Positions 1 through 10,393 of a stretch of DNA of 64,000 bases are shown piece by piece (position 1 is the first letter of the stretch; the number at the start of each line of letters is the position of its first letter). Position numbers and translations under genes: made by a program. Below the pieces are notes generated by a model. It was not told where the DNA came from, ran no database searches, and saw only the letters and a list, made by a program, of their open reading frames with translations. Source of the DNA: Longibacter salinarum. GTDB taxonomy: Bacteria; Bacteroidota; Rhodothermia; Rhodothermales; Salinibacteraceae. Location of the stretch: contig NZ_PDEQ01000005.1 in the NCBI RefSeq assembly GCF_002554795.1, positions 310,001 to 374,000 on the forward strand. Direction: 5' to 3'.

Positions 1-103
1 AATGACAGTTCGCTCCAAGGGTATCGCTCCCACGCGTCGTTGTCAACCCGTAGCATGCCCACAACGCCTCTGACTCCGTCTTTTCCCGTATCCGAACCTG
101 CCG

Positions 104-349
104 ATGGAAATCTACTGTCCCAAATGCGAATGGGAGCCGCCGGCGTCGGCACGCTGGTCGTGCTCATGCGGCCATTCGTGGAACACATTCGACACGCAGG
201 GCCAGTGCCCCGAGTGCGGCAAAGTGTGGCGTGAGACGCAGTGCCTTCAGTGCAAGAAATGGTCGCCGCACCACGACTGGTACCATGACTATCCGCCGAT
301 CGACCTGGAGGAGATCACGGAAGAGACAGCCGTCGAAGAAGGCGCATAA
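104..349 (+). CDS. Small zinc-ribbon protein, function unknown
   Basis: Protein of 81 residues with four cysteine clusters: CPKC near residue 5, CSC near 20, CPEC near 35 and CLQC near 48. The paired CxxC motifs suggest one or two zinc ribbons. The C-terminal third is acidic (DLEEITEETAVEEGA) and unlikely to be folded. The ATG at 104 gives the complete set of Cys motifs; a second overlapping frame from 40 has no recognisable features. Such ribbons occur in many small bacterial proteins, so no role is assigned. It stands alone, with lipB convergent downstream. Confidence 0.6.
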   Translation: MEIYCPKCEWEPPASARWSCSCGHSWNTFDTQGQCPECGKVWRETQCLQCKKWSPHHDWYHDYPPIDLEEITEETAVEEGA

Positions 350-447
350 AACCACACACGAGCCCCTGCCGCAACAATTGACTGTAGCAGGTGCTTTGCG
401 GCCGATGGGAAGCGCTGGTAGCGTGCGCGGCCACCTGGACAGCAAAT

Positions 448-1236
448 CTAGGCTGCGACGTGCGGGATGTCTGCGCTCGACCCCAGCACGTCATCAAGCG
501 CACGGCGAGCGTCGTCGCCGTGAAGCAACTCGACCGTCGCGTCAAAGATGGTGGAGAAGTGGCCGACCACCTGCTTCAATACCTCACCGTCCGAAACCGA
601 TCGGTTCAGCTCGTGAGCCAGAGAGGTGACGCCTCGATCCCGAATACCGCACGGCACGATGTGGCCGAAGTAGTCAAGATCCACGTTGACGTTGAACGCA
701 AAGCCGTGCATCGTCACCCAGCGGCTGCAATGTACGCCCATCGCGCAGATCTTTCGCTCGGGGCCGTGCTCGTCTGGGCCAATCCACGTACCCGTGCGCC
801 CCTCCACGCGGCCGCCGTCGATGCCGTGATCCGCGCACGTTTGGATGATGACCTCCTCAAGTGAACGGAGATAGCGACCCAGATCGGTAAAGAAACGGTC
901 GAGGTCGAGAATCGGATAGCCAACCAGCTGTCCCGGCCCGTGGTAGGTGACGTCGCCACCCCGCTCAATCTCGTGGAACGTCGCGCCGATCTCGTCGAGG
1001 CGCTCGTCGCTCAGCAGCATGTTCGCTGCGTCCCCGCTTTTCCCCAGCGTATAGACATGCGGGTGTTCGACCAGTAACCAGACGTGGGGCACGGTCTCCG
1101 GCGGGTCTGATCGCTTTGCCTCTACGAGACGCGTCTGCAGCGCTTTTTGTAGCGCGCGGGTCTCAGGATAGTCAACCCGCCCTAGATGACATGCCAGCAC
1201 GTGCTGGCGCTCAGACGAGTCAGTCGAAGACAGCAT
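448..1236 (-). CDS. lipB: Octanoyl-[ACP]:protein N-octanoyltransferase LipB
   Basis: Transfers the octanoyl group from octanoyl-ACP to the lipoyl domains of 2-oxoacid dehydrogenases and GcvH, the first step of endogenous lipoate synthesis in the cytoplasm. The 262-residue protein shows the LipB signature [20 protein letters not shown] (from residue 93), the RKICAMGV segment with catalytic Lys162, and [13 protein letters not shown] with catalytic Cys196. Length is slightly above the usual 210-240 because of a C-terminal extension. ATG start at 1236. It lies 116 bp downstream of sprA on the same strand; lipA is not in the window. Confidence 0.93.
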   Translation of the reverse strand: MLSSTDSSERQHVLACHLGRVDYPETRALQKALQTRLVEAKRSDPPETVPHVWLLVEHPHVYTLGKSGDAANMLLSDERLDEIGATFHEIERGGDVTYHGPGQLVGYPILDLDRFFTDLGRYLRSLEEVIIQTCADHGIDGGRVEGRTGTWIGPDEHGPERKICAMGVHCSRWVTMHGFAFNVNVDLDYFGHIVPCGIRDRGVTSLAHELNRSVSDGEVLKQVVGHFSTIFDATVELLHGDDARRALDDVLGSSADIPHVAA

Positions 1237-1352
1237 GTCGATGGTCGAACAATCGGTACACGGGTGGATCGCAACGTATTTCCCGGACGCGACTTTGTTC
1301 TTGCGATTCGAAACGAGGCTGTATGCATCCGGACGGTATCACACCAAATCCG

Positions 1353-4300
1353 CTAATTCTCCGAGATGTTAATCCGGACGTTGAAGCTGCCGGCGATGTT
1401 GGTGTACGACGGGCGCCGGCTGTCACCATCGAGGCGTTCATACGTGAGCTGAAACTGTCCGTTGACGCGTTGGCTGAATTGATATTGCAGCTGGGGCTCG
1501 ATCGTGAGCAGCGTAGTCTGTTCAGAAATCGATACGTTGTCCCCGGTGCGGGCATCGGCCGAGCCGTACGCGAATCCCTGTGCCGCCGCCTCCGACAGCG
1601 CGCGACGGAGCGAGAAGGTGCGCTGATCCGTAACGGCACGCTTGACGGTCAGACTAAACGTGATCTGGTTGTTCAACCGCCCAACCGGAAGCAACGGAAG
1701 TTTGAGCCCTCGCTTCCGCCACGTGGCCGTTAGCGACAGCTCACTGGCGGCGCTCTCTTCAACCGACAGGTTGGTCGTACTCAGCGACACACGATTCTGG
1801 CGATTCCAGTCGATCGTCGTCTGGAAGCCACCAAGCCACGTCACGTCGACGCCGAGTAGCGGTCGGTACGTTTCTTCGATTTCCACACGCGACGACTCGA
1901 AGTCCGGCTGCTGGAACGACAGCGTAGACCCCGCAATCCCAAAGTTGGTGGTGTCGCCGGCGGTCGATAACGCATTGTACGCCGTCGTGTACGTCCCGGA
2001 GTAGCCGTGGCGCAGCGTGGCACTCTGTGTAATGCTGCGGAGCAACGGCCAGTCAGCGATGCCCGTGTAGCGGACATTCCAGCCGGGAAGCGGGAATGGC
2101 ACGAACCCGTTGCCTGCAGCTGTGCCGCCACCGACGAGGTACGCGTCACGGAAGCTGTTGGTCGCACTCGTGTTCGTGAGCGCCACGCCAGACGGATCCG
2201 CTCCACTGGTCGGGTTCGACACGTTCGCTTCCAGCAGCTCTTTCTGCGAGTCGAAGAAGCTATCGTAAGAGCCAAACGTCCAGACCGACGCGCTCCCACT
2301 CCCCGATTCGTTCCGGAAGAAGGTGTAGGAAACGCCGTCCTCCCGGGTCCGGAAGTTTTCCGGGCGTTGTGTACCCGGCACCGAGTCGGGATCGAATCGC
2401 GTGTAGGTCGTCTTCGGCGAGTTGCTCCACTTCAGCGACCAGTCGAGATCGACCTGCAGGGCCTGGCTGGGCGAAAGCGTTGTCGAGGCGCCCACATCGT
2501 TCTGGTTCGTCAGAGCGTCCACGACCTGCCGATCCGTACCGAGGACTCGCTGGCTGATACCAATGTCCCGACTGAAGCCAAACCGGTAGCCGAACGACGG
2601 TCCACGGCCCAGGAAGGCATCGTACAGGCTGTAATCGACCTGCGGAAGGGCTGGCTCGCGCGGAGAACCCGGTGGGAGGATTTCCTGCTCGTTCCCCACG
2701 CCCGTGGTCTGAACGGAGCGGGTATTCTGGTACGTAAACCGAACGTCGCGAATGTCCATGAACGTCAGCGCAACCCGGCGCAGCACACCGACAGGATCCG
2801 GCAGCGGGAGATCGCTCCACGACCGTTGCTCTGGCCTGTCCTCGCCGGAGTCCTCGCCGCTTTCATCGCCGCCTTCATCACCCTGCGGCTCCTGGCTTTC
2901 CTCACGCGCCTCCTCTTCCGGCGTCTCCTGAGCATCGGGCGCTGTCTCGGCCGTATCCTCCGCTCCGTCGTCGGTTTCTCCCTCACGACGCTCTTCCTTC
3001 TCGCGCTCGCGCTCTCGGCGCTCCGCTTCTTTCTCGCGTCGGGCTTTCTCCTGCGCCTCTTTCATCGACCGGAAGAACCCGAACCGCTCCCAGACTCGAT
3101 TCGGCTGGAGGCTAATCCCGGTATTGAGGGTCGCGCTGTTGGAGGCCGTGGCACCGACCGGACTTCCCTCCGGCGCATTGCGCCAGTTGAACGTCGAGCT
3201 GTAAGTGATGTCGCGAAGGTCGATCCAGTTGAACGTCTCGCCTTCGAGAAGGCTCGGCCGCAGCGTCGCCGTAAAGTTCTGCGCGTACTGACCGGTGCGT
3301 CCACTCGACCGGCCCGACAGCAGGTCCGAAAGAATATCGCCCTCGGACTTCATGTCGAGTCGGTTTTCCACGAAGACGGAATCGCCAATGCTTCCCTGGT
3401 CGTACTGTGGGGATTCGGCAAGAAAGCGATCCAGATCATCGGTGGTTGCGATAAGCCGGCCATCCCGGTCATACAGGTTGATGCGCTCGGTGGCGCCGGC
3501 GCGGTTCAGCGTCTCCCGCGTATTCGTTCCAAACGTCAGGTTGAGGAACTGGAAGGGATTGTACTGCAGGTTGAACGTCCGCGAGTGATTGAACGTCTGG
3601 GTATCGCGGAAAGGATTCTGCGCTCGGCCCTTGACCGCGTCGTCGGGAATGTTCGTCCGCTGGTCGCGATTGCGGATCGATTGAAAGGTACGGCTCGCGC
3701 TGGCGGAGAATCGCGTGGACTGCGGAACGTAGTTGAACTGCAGATCGCCGAGCCGTCCCAGAACCGGTACGTCGTCGAGGAACCAGAAAGGCGATACCGT
3801 TCGGGGCTGCCCGAAGGTCAACTGGTACGTCGCATCGCTATTCCACGACCACTGATCGTTGACAAGCTGCTCAGGCGAGCGCGCCGTCTGCGTGCTGTAC
3901 GAACCACTGAGGCTCAGCGCATCCATCGTGTTGCGCAGAAGCCACGACTCCGATCCCTGCTTCTGAACACTCGCCGTCATGGATCGGTCCTTCCGAAGCG
4001 TCTCCGCTCGATTTCGAACCTCTTCGATCTGTCGTTCTCGTTCATCAGCCGAAAGCGACGGATCGGACTCGATCTGGTCCACGATTTCCTCTACCCTCAC
4101 ATCATTCCGGATGGGGTCGAATCGCGGCGTCTGGCGTTCCTCTCCCGCCTCGACGGTCACCGGAATCTGCCAGCCCTGCCGCTCGGGCAGCAGCTTGTCG
4201 ACGTTGAAGCTCGACCGAACATTCCAGATCTGCCGGTCGGACTGCTGCCGTTCGTTGAGCGTGCTCGACAGGCTGCCGAACCCATCGGTCCGGTTCTCAA

Positions 4301-7300
4301 AGCTACCGCTAACCTCCGCGACATCGGCGAGCTGCACCGTCGCATTTGACGTCACCGCCCAACCGGGTCGTTCGTCGTATCCCGTCACGCGAAGCTCGTT
4401 TGTCCAGAGCTCCACATTTTCGATCTCGTCGGTCGTGTTGCCCATGTGCCGAACGCCAATCACGATCGTCGTGATGCCGGACAGGGCGGGCGTGCCCCGA
4501 ATCTTGAGTGTCGGAATCAGGTTCTCCGGACGGTCTCCGTATTCGTCGGACAGAGCGTCGGCACGGCGGGAAAAGACCTCCGTCGGGGGCGTAGCCGCCT
4601 GGTCCCGTGCCACCTTGAGCCGGTTCAGTGCGCTCAGCACCAGGTTGACGGAGTTCTCCTCGCGCCAGAGTTGCTGCGCTGACGTCTCCGGCCCCGGAAT
4701 GTCGTCGGCGATGAGTTCCTGTTCGTACTCGTAATAGCTGTCGGACTGGTTTGTCCCGAAGCGCACGAACAGGCGAAGGTTTTCGTCGAGCACGTCATTG
4801 TCCGGCCCGTCCTCTGACTGCAGCGCCGGCGCCATGCTTGAGATCGTGCCGTGCAGGTGCGTGTACATCCGCACGCGCCGGTATTTCAGCAGGTTGAGTG
4901 CCTGCACCGACTTCACGACACCGCGTTGCTCCTGCTTGCCGAGCGTCTGCCCTCCCAGGTCGTCGACACTGAGCACCAGCGCCTGCTCCCGGCTTCGAGC
5001 CTGCGTTCCGCGTGCGGAGCGCGTCCGGCTAAGAATGGCGCCCAGCGGACTCTCGTAATTCGCATCCTCCTCGTCATTTACACTGGCCACGCGAACCTCC
5101 GCATTCCCCTCTTCTACCACCGGCGAGCCGTCATCCGGATCGGTCTGATCCTCGGTCGGGATCTCTTCGGCTTCCCGCCACTGGCTCCCGACCAGCTCGA
5201 GCGTGGCAAAGCGAATCGTGATCGGCTGCGAGTGGCCGCTCGTCCACATCCGGATCGACTCGATCAAGTTGAAGCCGTCGATGTCCCCCACCTCGCGAAC
5301 GTCGTTCCGGTCAGCGGGTGGATCGTCGGCAAGGCGCACGGGGATGCGAACCTTGTACCAGCCCGTCCCCTGACCGGTCTCGTCATCCCGAATCTCACTC
5401 ACGACAAAGTCGTTCGTCGCCGTTTCGTCGGCCTGCTGGTCCAGCACCTGTTCGGACAGCGGAATCTCGTACTCGTAGTACTCATTGACGACATCGATCG
5501 TCTGGTTAAAGTTCAGATCCTCATCCTCGGGCGTCTGCGACACACCACGGCGTACGGAGACGTTGCGTGCGAGTCGGTTCTGTGCTTCGAAGCCGTTGAG
5601 CTCCCCATTCGAGAAGTAGCGACTGAACCGCTGCTGCACGGTCGCCCCTTCGGGATAAAGAGAACGTGGATAGAGCTCTGGATCCTGGAAGAAAACATCG
5701 TTCTCGAAGTACTGGTAGTCGTCGCCCGACGGGTCAAGGCGCGCGCGGGCAATTTCTGCGTCAAGGTACGACTGCTGCTCGCTGGTCAGCCCCGTCCGGT
5801 CGACGTTATCTAAGGACTGATAGAAGTCGCTGAATTGATTCCGCTCGAGCAGCTCGTCGGCATACGCTGATTCGTCATACGAGGCCAGCCCATCGAGGCC
5901 AAGGTCTTCCGTTCGGTTGCCAGAGATGTCAATGGCTTCGTTCGTCTGCCCACTCGGCGTTCGCCCCCAATCATCCAGGTCTTCCTCATTGAAGGAGCTG
6001 GAGAGACCATCCTCACTGTTGAGGCGGTCATTCGGTATGACATCCTCCGATATGTTGCCGAGGTTCAGGTACAGCTTCGCGTTGGCGCCCGCATCACCGC
6101 CCTCCGGATAGGGCTTGAAAATGAACTCGATGAACTCGACGTTCTGCAAGCTGAAGTCGTTGTACCCCTCCGGCAGTCGTTGCGTGAAGCCCCCCCAGTT
6201 CTCCTCCGGCGTACCGACAAAACTGCCGAGTTCCGTCGTGTAGTTATACGGTCCACGCTCGAACGGATTAAAGTAGAGGTCGAGCGTCCGGAGCGTCGGA
6301 TCGACATCGTTCGTCAGGTCGCGGTTGGGGAAGACATTCCGAACATCTACGAGACGGAATGCCGACTCTTCGCCGCGGACCGACGACTTGCCCGCCACAT
6401 CCTCCAGGGTATTCTGATTCAGCTGGTACCAACCAAAGAGCGCGCGGCGGTTGGTAACGAGCGAATCTGTCTTCGACCCGGTGGCCGTGCCGAGCGGCGT
6501 CACCCCTTCCGCCGGCGGCGCACTCAGCGACCAGCCCTGTGGGTTCTGGGCGAGAGAAAAGGTGTTCTCGAATCCCTCAAAATCGTCGATGTACGAAATA
6601 CCGTCCTGCTCATCCGGGCGAAAGCCGAGCCCGGCGCCCGACAGCCGGTCCTGTGTACGTCGATAAGCTTCCGTTTCGGTGTGACCCGGCCGCAACTGCG
6701 CGAACTCACCCGAAAGCTGGATGGAGCTTTCGCCCCGCGTCTGGATCAACGGCATCGCGTCCACGGCGCGCGTCAACCAGCCCGGCTCAAGATCGAGCGA
6801 TCCATCCACGCCCCAGATCGTGTTCTGGATGGGCTCCTCGCCGATGCGGTACTTGTCTACGGGCGACTTCTCACTCAGGCGCATTAGCGTCGCTCCGATA
6901 GCGACCTGGTCCCGCAGTGCATAGTCGGCGCGCGCGCCTAACAGGGTCTTCTGCTGCAGGTTCGTAAAGGAGTTTTTCTCATACGAAATCTCGATGTCGC
7001 GTCCCTCCGCGAGATAACTCTGGTCGGTGATCGTCACCGTACCTCCCTGATAATCCACCACGTAGTCGACACCCTCCTGCAACTTCGTGCCGCCGGACGT
7101 CACCTCGACGGAGCCCTCAACGATGCCGGTGAACGCCTGCAAATCGAAGAATTCCTGAGACGACCCACGATATTCTCCCTCGATCGCGTAGGCATCCTTG
7201 TCGCTATTATTTCGCGCTGCGTTCTCCCGCTTGTTGTCGTACAGTTCGCTAAAGATAAACGGCTCTGCTTCACTCAACGAACCGTTTTCCTGCGCTACCT

Positions 7301-9464
7301 CCTCCAGGCGAGTACCAAAGGGTTCGATGTACGGGAAAAACAGGAGTCCTTCGCCCGGGTCGATCGTGATGCCCGGGATGAAGTCGAACTGGTTGTCGGG
7401 CGTCGATGCACCGTCCACGTTGATGCGGTCGAGTCCGAGAACCCGAAGCAGTGGAGAGTTGTCGATCTCTCGAAGCGTTGGCGTGCCGCTCTGTCCCGGC
7501 GGGCTGTAGGTGATGTCCAGATTGAAGTTGTCGGGCGTGAAACCGCGACCGCCGAGACGGTAAACGTTCCGCATCTGCAGATACCATGCGGGCACAAGCG
7601 CGGACGCCGTTGGCGCGGGCATGCTGGACGGGCGGAGCAGCTTAAGGACGAGCTGCCGATCGTTCTGACCACCCGCGGCGCCACCACCGTCAGAGGAAAA
7701 GTCTCCTACCTGTTGGACCTGCCCGTTCGACGCACGATACTTGAAGGCAATGGCCAGTGCTTCCTGCTCCTGAAGCCGCTGGTTGAGCGAGAGATAACCG
7801 AGGTTTGGATCGAACGTGTAGTCCCGGTTCTCCTCCAGTCGCACGAACGTACCCGTCTGAAAATCCTCATCGTTCAGAGGTTGCGACACCTGCGTTTTGA
7901 GGTAGTCGCTCACGGATGTCCCCGGTTCGTTGGCGCGGAGAATGTCCAATTCACTCTGCGGATACTGATCAACCGCACCGGAGGGAAGCACGAGGTCGTT
8001 GTAATCGTCGGTCTCCGTGATCAACCGCGGGCTTTCGCCCAGGTCGACGACGGCCACAGCTTTGCGCGTATCCGGCTCGTCGGTGCTAGGGTCGATATCG
8101 AGCCGCCAGACTTCGATTTCGGTAATCTCCTGAAAGCCATTCAACAACTGGATGTTGTTGGGACTGCTGAGCACCTCGTTCCAGCTGTTGCGGAAGAAGT
8201 AGCTGAGAAAGAAGTGGGTGTTGTCGTCGTACTCGGTGGGGCGAATAGCAAATTCGCTGGTCTCCGACCCGCCGGAAATCGTTTCTCGGCTGGACTGGCC
8301 TTCCTGCTGACTGGCAATTGTGGTGAGGCTGAAGTTACCGAGTTGGAAGCGGCTCTTGATCCCAAACTGGCTCGTTCCCCCTCGAATCAGGTTCGAAGGC
8401 GTTTCCAGAAATACGTTTCCGGCCTCTATGCTCTGGACGATCTCATCCTCGTAGCCGGTATATTTCAGCTTGACCTGGTTCTGGTAATCGAACTGGTTGT
8501 TCGTGTCCCAATCGATGTCGATCTGCATCTTGTCGCCGATCGTGCCCGTCACACCCAGACGCAGGTCCTGCTTGAAGCTGGGGTCGATCTGGCTGGCGTC
8601 GCCGGTGATCGAGACCTGGCGATCGCTCTTCCGGTAGTCGAAGCCGGCGTTGATGTCCGCCTGACCGTTCACGCGGAGGTCGACCTGCGGCTTGCCGAAG
8701 ATGGTCGAAAATGGACTCTCACGCCCACCCGGCACGACGATGTTTACGCCCAACCCGCCGCGCTGCCGGCGCTGTCCCTGGCGCTGCTTCGCGATCTGAC
8801 GCCACGATTCCGTCGCGTTACTGGCGAACCGTTGCTGCCGGTACGTCTCCGAGTCCACCCGCAATATAGCGGACGTGTCCGTTGTGGGGCGAACGATGTA
8901 TTCGTTGCGCATCGAGTCAAGCTCGGTTTCCCCCGCACGGTACGTCTTGGGTCCCAGCAGCGGGCTCGACTCACCGAATCGGATGCCGCGGCGATCGCGA
9001 CGCGGGCGGAGGTACTTGTCGACGAGCCCCGTGTCCGCATGGGCGACGGTGGCAGAGTCAAGCGTTCGAGCCGTATCGGCCAGCTCCACGGATAGATCCT
9101 GCACCGATTGATCGGGCGTCAACAGGTCCGGGCGCCGCGTGGTGCGTGTGCGTGCTGTGTCTGGCCTCTGTGGTGGAACGGCCGTCGTGTCGATGTCGAC
9201 GGTGTCCGCCGGGACGGCGACGCTATCCGTGTCGGACACGGCCGGCCGGATGTACGGCGCCGGACGGGACGTTAGCGCCTCGCTGATCCCGCCGAACCAT
9301 GCAGGGGCGGGCGATCCTTCGGCCTCCGGGGCCTCCGGCCACAACATTGACGCCAGCGTAAAGAGAACGGCAACCGTGATCCACCCGGATATGCGCCACG
9401 ACGGAAACGACCCGGCGGAGGTGGAAGCGACAGATGAAAAGTGGGGGGAAGAAAACAACGACAC
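1353..9464 (-). CDS. sprA: SprA, giant outer-membrane translocon of the type IX secretion system
   Basis: 2703 residues, in the range of SprA/Sov proteins, the very large beta-barrel through which type IX secretion substrates cross the outer membrane; in gliding Bacteroidota it is also needed for motility. The N-terminus (GTG start) has a hydrophobic segment around residues 28-43, consistent with a signal sequence. The body is a long run of alternating amphipathic beta-strands with characteristic passages such as LRLGVTGTIGDKMQIDIDWD and IEAGNVFLETPSNLI, and it ends with a barrel-like strand (FNVRINISEN). Unusual is a highly charged Glu/Arg/Asp-rich low-complexity stretch at about residues 2133-2215 (see findings). 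No other type IX genes are nearby. No promoter was recognised. Confidence 0.92.
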   Translation of the reverse strand: MSLFSSPHFSSVASTSAGSFPSWRISGWITVAVLFTLASMLWPEAPEAEGSPAPAWFGGISEALTSRPAPYIRPAVSDTDSVAVPADTVDIDTTAVPPQRPDTARTRTTRRPDLLTPDQSVQDLSVELADTARTLDSATVAHADTGLVDKYLRPRRDRRGIRFGESSPLLGPKTYRAGETELDSMRNEYIVRPTTDTSAILRVDSETYRQQRFASNATESWRQIAKQRQGQRRQRGGLGVNIVVPGGRESPFSTIFGKPQVDLRVNGQADINAGFDYRKSDRQVSITGDASQIDPSFKQDLRLGVTGTIGDKMQIDIDWDTNNQFDYQNQVKLKYTGYEDEIVQSIEAGNVFLETPSNLIRGGTSQFGIKSRFQLGNFSLTTIASQQEGQSSRETISGGSETSEFAIRPTEYDDNTHFFLSYFFRNSWNEVLSSPNNIQLLNGFQEITEIEVWRLDIDPSTDEPDTRKAVAVVDLGESPRLITETDDYNDLVLPSGAVDQYPQSELDILRANEPGTSVSDYLKTQVSQPLNDEDFQTGTFVRLEENRDYTFDPNLGYLSLNQRLQEQEALAIAFKYRASNGQVQQVGDFSSDGGGAAGGQNDRQLVLKLLRPSSMPAPTASALVPAWYLQMRNVYRLGGRGFTPDNFNLDITYSPPGQSGTPTLREIDNSPLLRVLGLDRINVDGASTPDNQFDFIPGITIDPGEGLLFFPYIEPFGTRLEEVAQENGSLSEAEPFIFSELYDNKRENAARNNSDKDAYAIEGEYRGSSQEFFDLQAFTGIVEGSVEVTSGGTKLQEGVDYVVDYQGGTVTITDQSYLAEGRDIEISYEKNSFTNLQQKTLLGARADYALRDQVAIGATLMRLSEKSPVDKYRIGEEPIQNTIWGVDGSLDLEPGWLTRAVDAMPLIQTRGESSIQLSGEFAQLRPGHTETEAYRRTQDRLSGAGLGFRPDEQDGISYIDDFEGFENTFSLAQNPQGWSLSAPPAEGVTPLGTATGSKTDSLVTNRRALFGWYQLNQNTLEDVAGKSSVRGEESAFRLVDVRNVFPNRDLTNDVDPTLRTLDLYFNPFERGPYNYTTELGSFVGTPEENWGGFTQRLPEGYNDFSLQNVEFIEFIFKPYPEGGDAGANAKLYLNLGNISEDVIPNDRLNSEDGLSSSFNEEDLDDWGRTPSGQTNEAIDISGNRTEDLGLDGLASYDESAYADELLERNQFSDFYQSLDNVDRTGLTSEQQSYLDAEIARARLDPSGDDYQYFENDVFFQDPELYPRSLYPEGATVQQRFSRYFSNGELNGFEAQNRLARNVSVRRGVSQTPEDEDLNFNQTIDVVNEYYEYEIPLSEQVLDQQADETATNDFVVSEIRDDETGQGTGWYKVRIPVRLADDPPADRNDVREVGDIDGFNLIESIRMWTSGHSQPITIRFATLELVGSQWREAEEIPTEDQTDPDDGSPVVEEGNAEVRVASVNDEEDANYESPLGAILSRTRSARGTQARSREQALVLSVDDLGGQTLGKQEQRGVVKSVQALNLLKYRRVRMYTHLHGTISSMAPALQSEDGPDNDVLDENLRLFVRFGTNQSDSYYEYEQELIADDIPGPETSAQQLWREENSVNLVLSALNRLKVARDQAATPPTEVFSRRADALSDEYGDRPENLIPTLKIRGTPALSGITTIVIGVRHMGNTTDEIENVELWTNELRVTGYDERPGWAVTSNATVQLADVAEVSGSFENRTDGFGSLSSTLNERQQSDRQIWNVRSSFNVDKLLPERQGWQIPVTVEAGEERQTPRFDPIRNDVRVEEIVDQIESDPSLSADERERQIEEVRNRAETLRKDRSMTASVQKQGSESWLLRNTMDALSLSGSYSTQTARSPEQLVNDQWSWNSDATYQLTFGQPRTVSPFWFLDDVPVLGRLGDLQFNYVPQSTRFSASASRTFQSIRNRDQRTNIPDDAVKGRAQNPFRDTQTFNHSRTFNLQYNPFQFLNLTFGTNTRETLNRAGATERINLYDRDGRLIATTDDLDRFLAESPQYDQGSIGDSVFVENRLDMKSEGDILSDLLSGRSSGRTGQYAQNFTATLRPSLLEGETFNWIDLRDITYSSTFNWRNAPEGSPVGATASNSATLNTGISLQPNRVWERFGFFRSMKEAQEKARREKEAERREREREKEERREGETDDGAEDTAETAPDAQETPEEEAREESQEPQGDEGGDESGEDSGEDRPEQRSWSDLPLPDPVGVLRRVALTFMDIRDVRFTYQNTRSVQTTGVGNEQEILPPGSPREPALPQVDYSLYDAFLGRGPSFGYRFGFSRDIGISQRVLGTDRQVVDALTNQNDVGASTTLSPSQALQVDLDWSLKWSNSPKTTYTRFDPDSVPGTQRPENFRTREDGVSYTFFRNESGSGSASVWTFGSYDSFFDSQKELLEANVSNPTSGADPSGVALTNTSATNSFRDAYLVGGGTAAGNGFVPFPLPGWNVRYTGIADWPLLRSITQSATLRHGYSGTYTTAYNALSTAGDTTNFGIAGSTLSFQQPDFESSRVEIEETYRPLLGVDVTWLGGFQTTIDWNRQNRVSLSTTNLSVEESAASELSLTATWRKRGLKLPLLPVGRLNNQITFSLTVKRAVTDQRTFSLRRALSEAAAQGFAYGSADARTGDNVSISEQTTLLTIEPQLQYQFSQRVNGQFQLTYERLDGDSRRPSYTNIAGSFNVRINISEN

Positions 9465-9868
9465 GTAGTGTGCTACCTCTTAGAGATGACGCCCAAATCA
9501 CCGGTGGAAACCGGTCGAAGCGTGATCCGCGGATGGAAAAGTGTAAAACTTAAAAGCGGTAGCAACTTCGCCGATACGCTGAGGGAGATAAGCTAGAGAC
9601 AGTGGGAAATGCAACGAGACGGGGCCTGGCTCCGCCTTGCAATACGATGGAAAGGTAATGCGCAATAGGTACGGCTTCAAGCAACATGCCGAACCCGTAC
9701 CGCCGTGGATCCAACTTCGCCGTAAGTTCGATCTAAGGTGCGACAATGCCCCAAGGTGGCGATATCGCGATTGCTTCAAGAGGAGTTGCTCCTGAGAGGC
9801 GTTCCCGATAGGTTACATCTATGGACGCTCGCTTGTGAACGACTCTCCTCCATCGATTATTGCCTAGA
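9465..9868. other. Intergenic region, no gene recognised
   Basis: About 400 bp between the divergent sprA and the lipoprotein gene. I looked for tRNA, tmRNA, RNase P and SRP RNA signatures and saw none. Short ORFs here lack recognisable domains. It presumably holds the promoters for both genes, but no confident -35/-10 pair could be picked. Confidence 0.5.
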
Positions 9869-10378
9869 ATGAAACGCACCTTTTCGCTACCTCGGCTCCC
9901 GCACCGCCGTTCCCGAGGCGTACCGATCCTTCTTCTGCTGCTGTCGGTCGTGGTGCTGGCCGGGTGTTCGTCACCGTCGGGCGATACCGTCGACACCGAT
10001 GCCGAAGTCGACGCGCTCCGCTCGATTCTCAAAGAGCAACAGGCCGCATGGAATCGCGGCGACCTGGAGTCATTCATGCAGGGGTACGCACAGACCGACA
10101 CGCTGCGGTTCGCCTCCGGCGGCTCCGTACGAAACGGCTGGCAAACGACGCTGGAGAATTACCAGCAGGGCTATCCGGATCGAGCGGCAATGGGAAAGCT
10201 TACGTTTTCGGATCTGGACGTTGACGTCATGAGTCCGACGTGGGCGATGATATTTGGGCGCTGGGAACTGGAGCGTGAGCAGGACATGCCGGGCGGTCTC
10301 TTTACGCTCATCTTCCACCGCACGGATCCGTCCGGTCCCTGGCGGATCGTCCACGACCACACGTCGTCGGGGTCGTAA
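9869..10378 (+). CDS. NTF2-like (SnoaL/DUF4440-type) lipoprotein
   Basis: About 169 residues from the ATG at 9869; an upstream in-frame TTG at 9860 would add three residues. An Arg-rich start, a hydrophobic segment (PILLLLLSVVVLAGCSS) and a lipobox ending at Cys indicate a lipoprotein. The mature part, beginning with EVDALRSILKEQQAAWNRGDLESFMQGYAQTD, has the typical start of the NTF2-like fold (DUF4440/SnoaL) used by small ketosteroid-isomerase-like and stress proteins. The domain continues to FTLIFHRTDPSGPWRIVHDHTS, its usual last strand. Specific substrate unknown. It ends 15 bp from the convergent dehydrogenase gene. Confidence 0.75.
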   Translation: MKRTFSLPRLPHRRSRGVPILLLLLSVVVLAGCSSPSGDTVDTDAEVDALRSILKEQQAAWNRGDLESFMQGYAQTDTLRFASGGSVRNGWQTTLENYQQGYPDRAAMGKLTFSDLDVDVMSPTWAMIFGRWELEREQDMPGGLFTLIFHRTDPSGPWRIVHDHTSSGS

Positions 10379-10393
10379 ATCCAGCGGTTTCGT

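Noticed and set aside
2007-4349. 780-residue ORF on the plus strand opposite sprA
   Set aside because: It is antisense to the recognisable SprA frame, with Arg-rich composition and no domain; high-GC shadow.
9465-9868. Structured RNA gene between sprA and the lipoprotein gene
   Set aside because: No tRNA, tmRNA, SRP or RNase P signature could be found.
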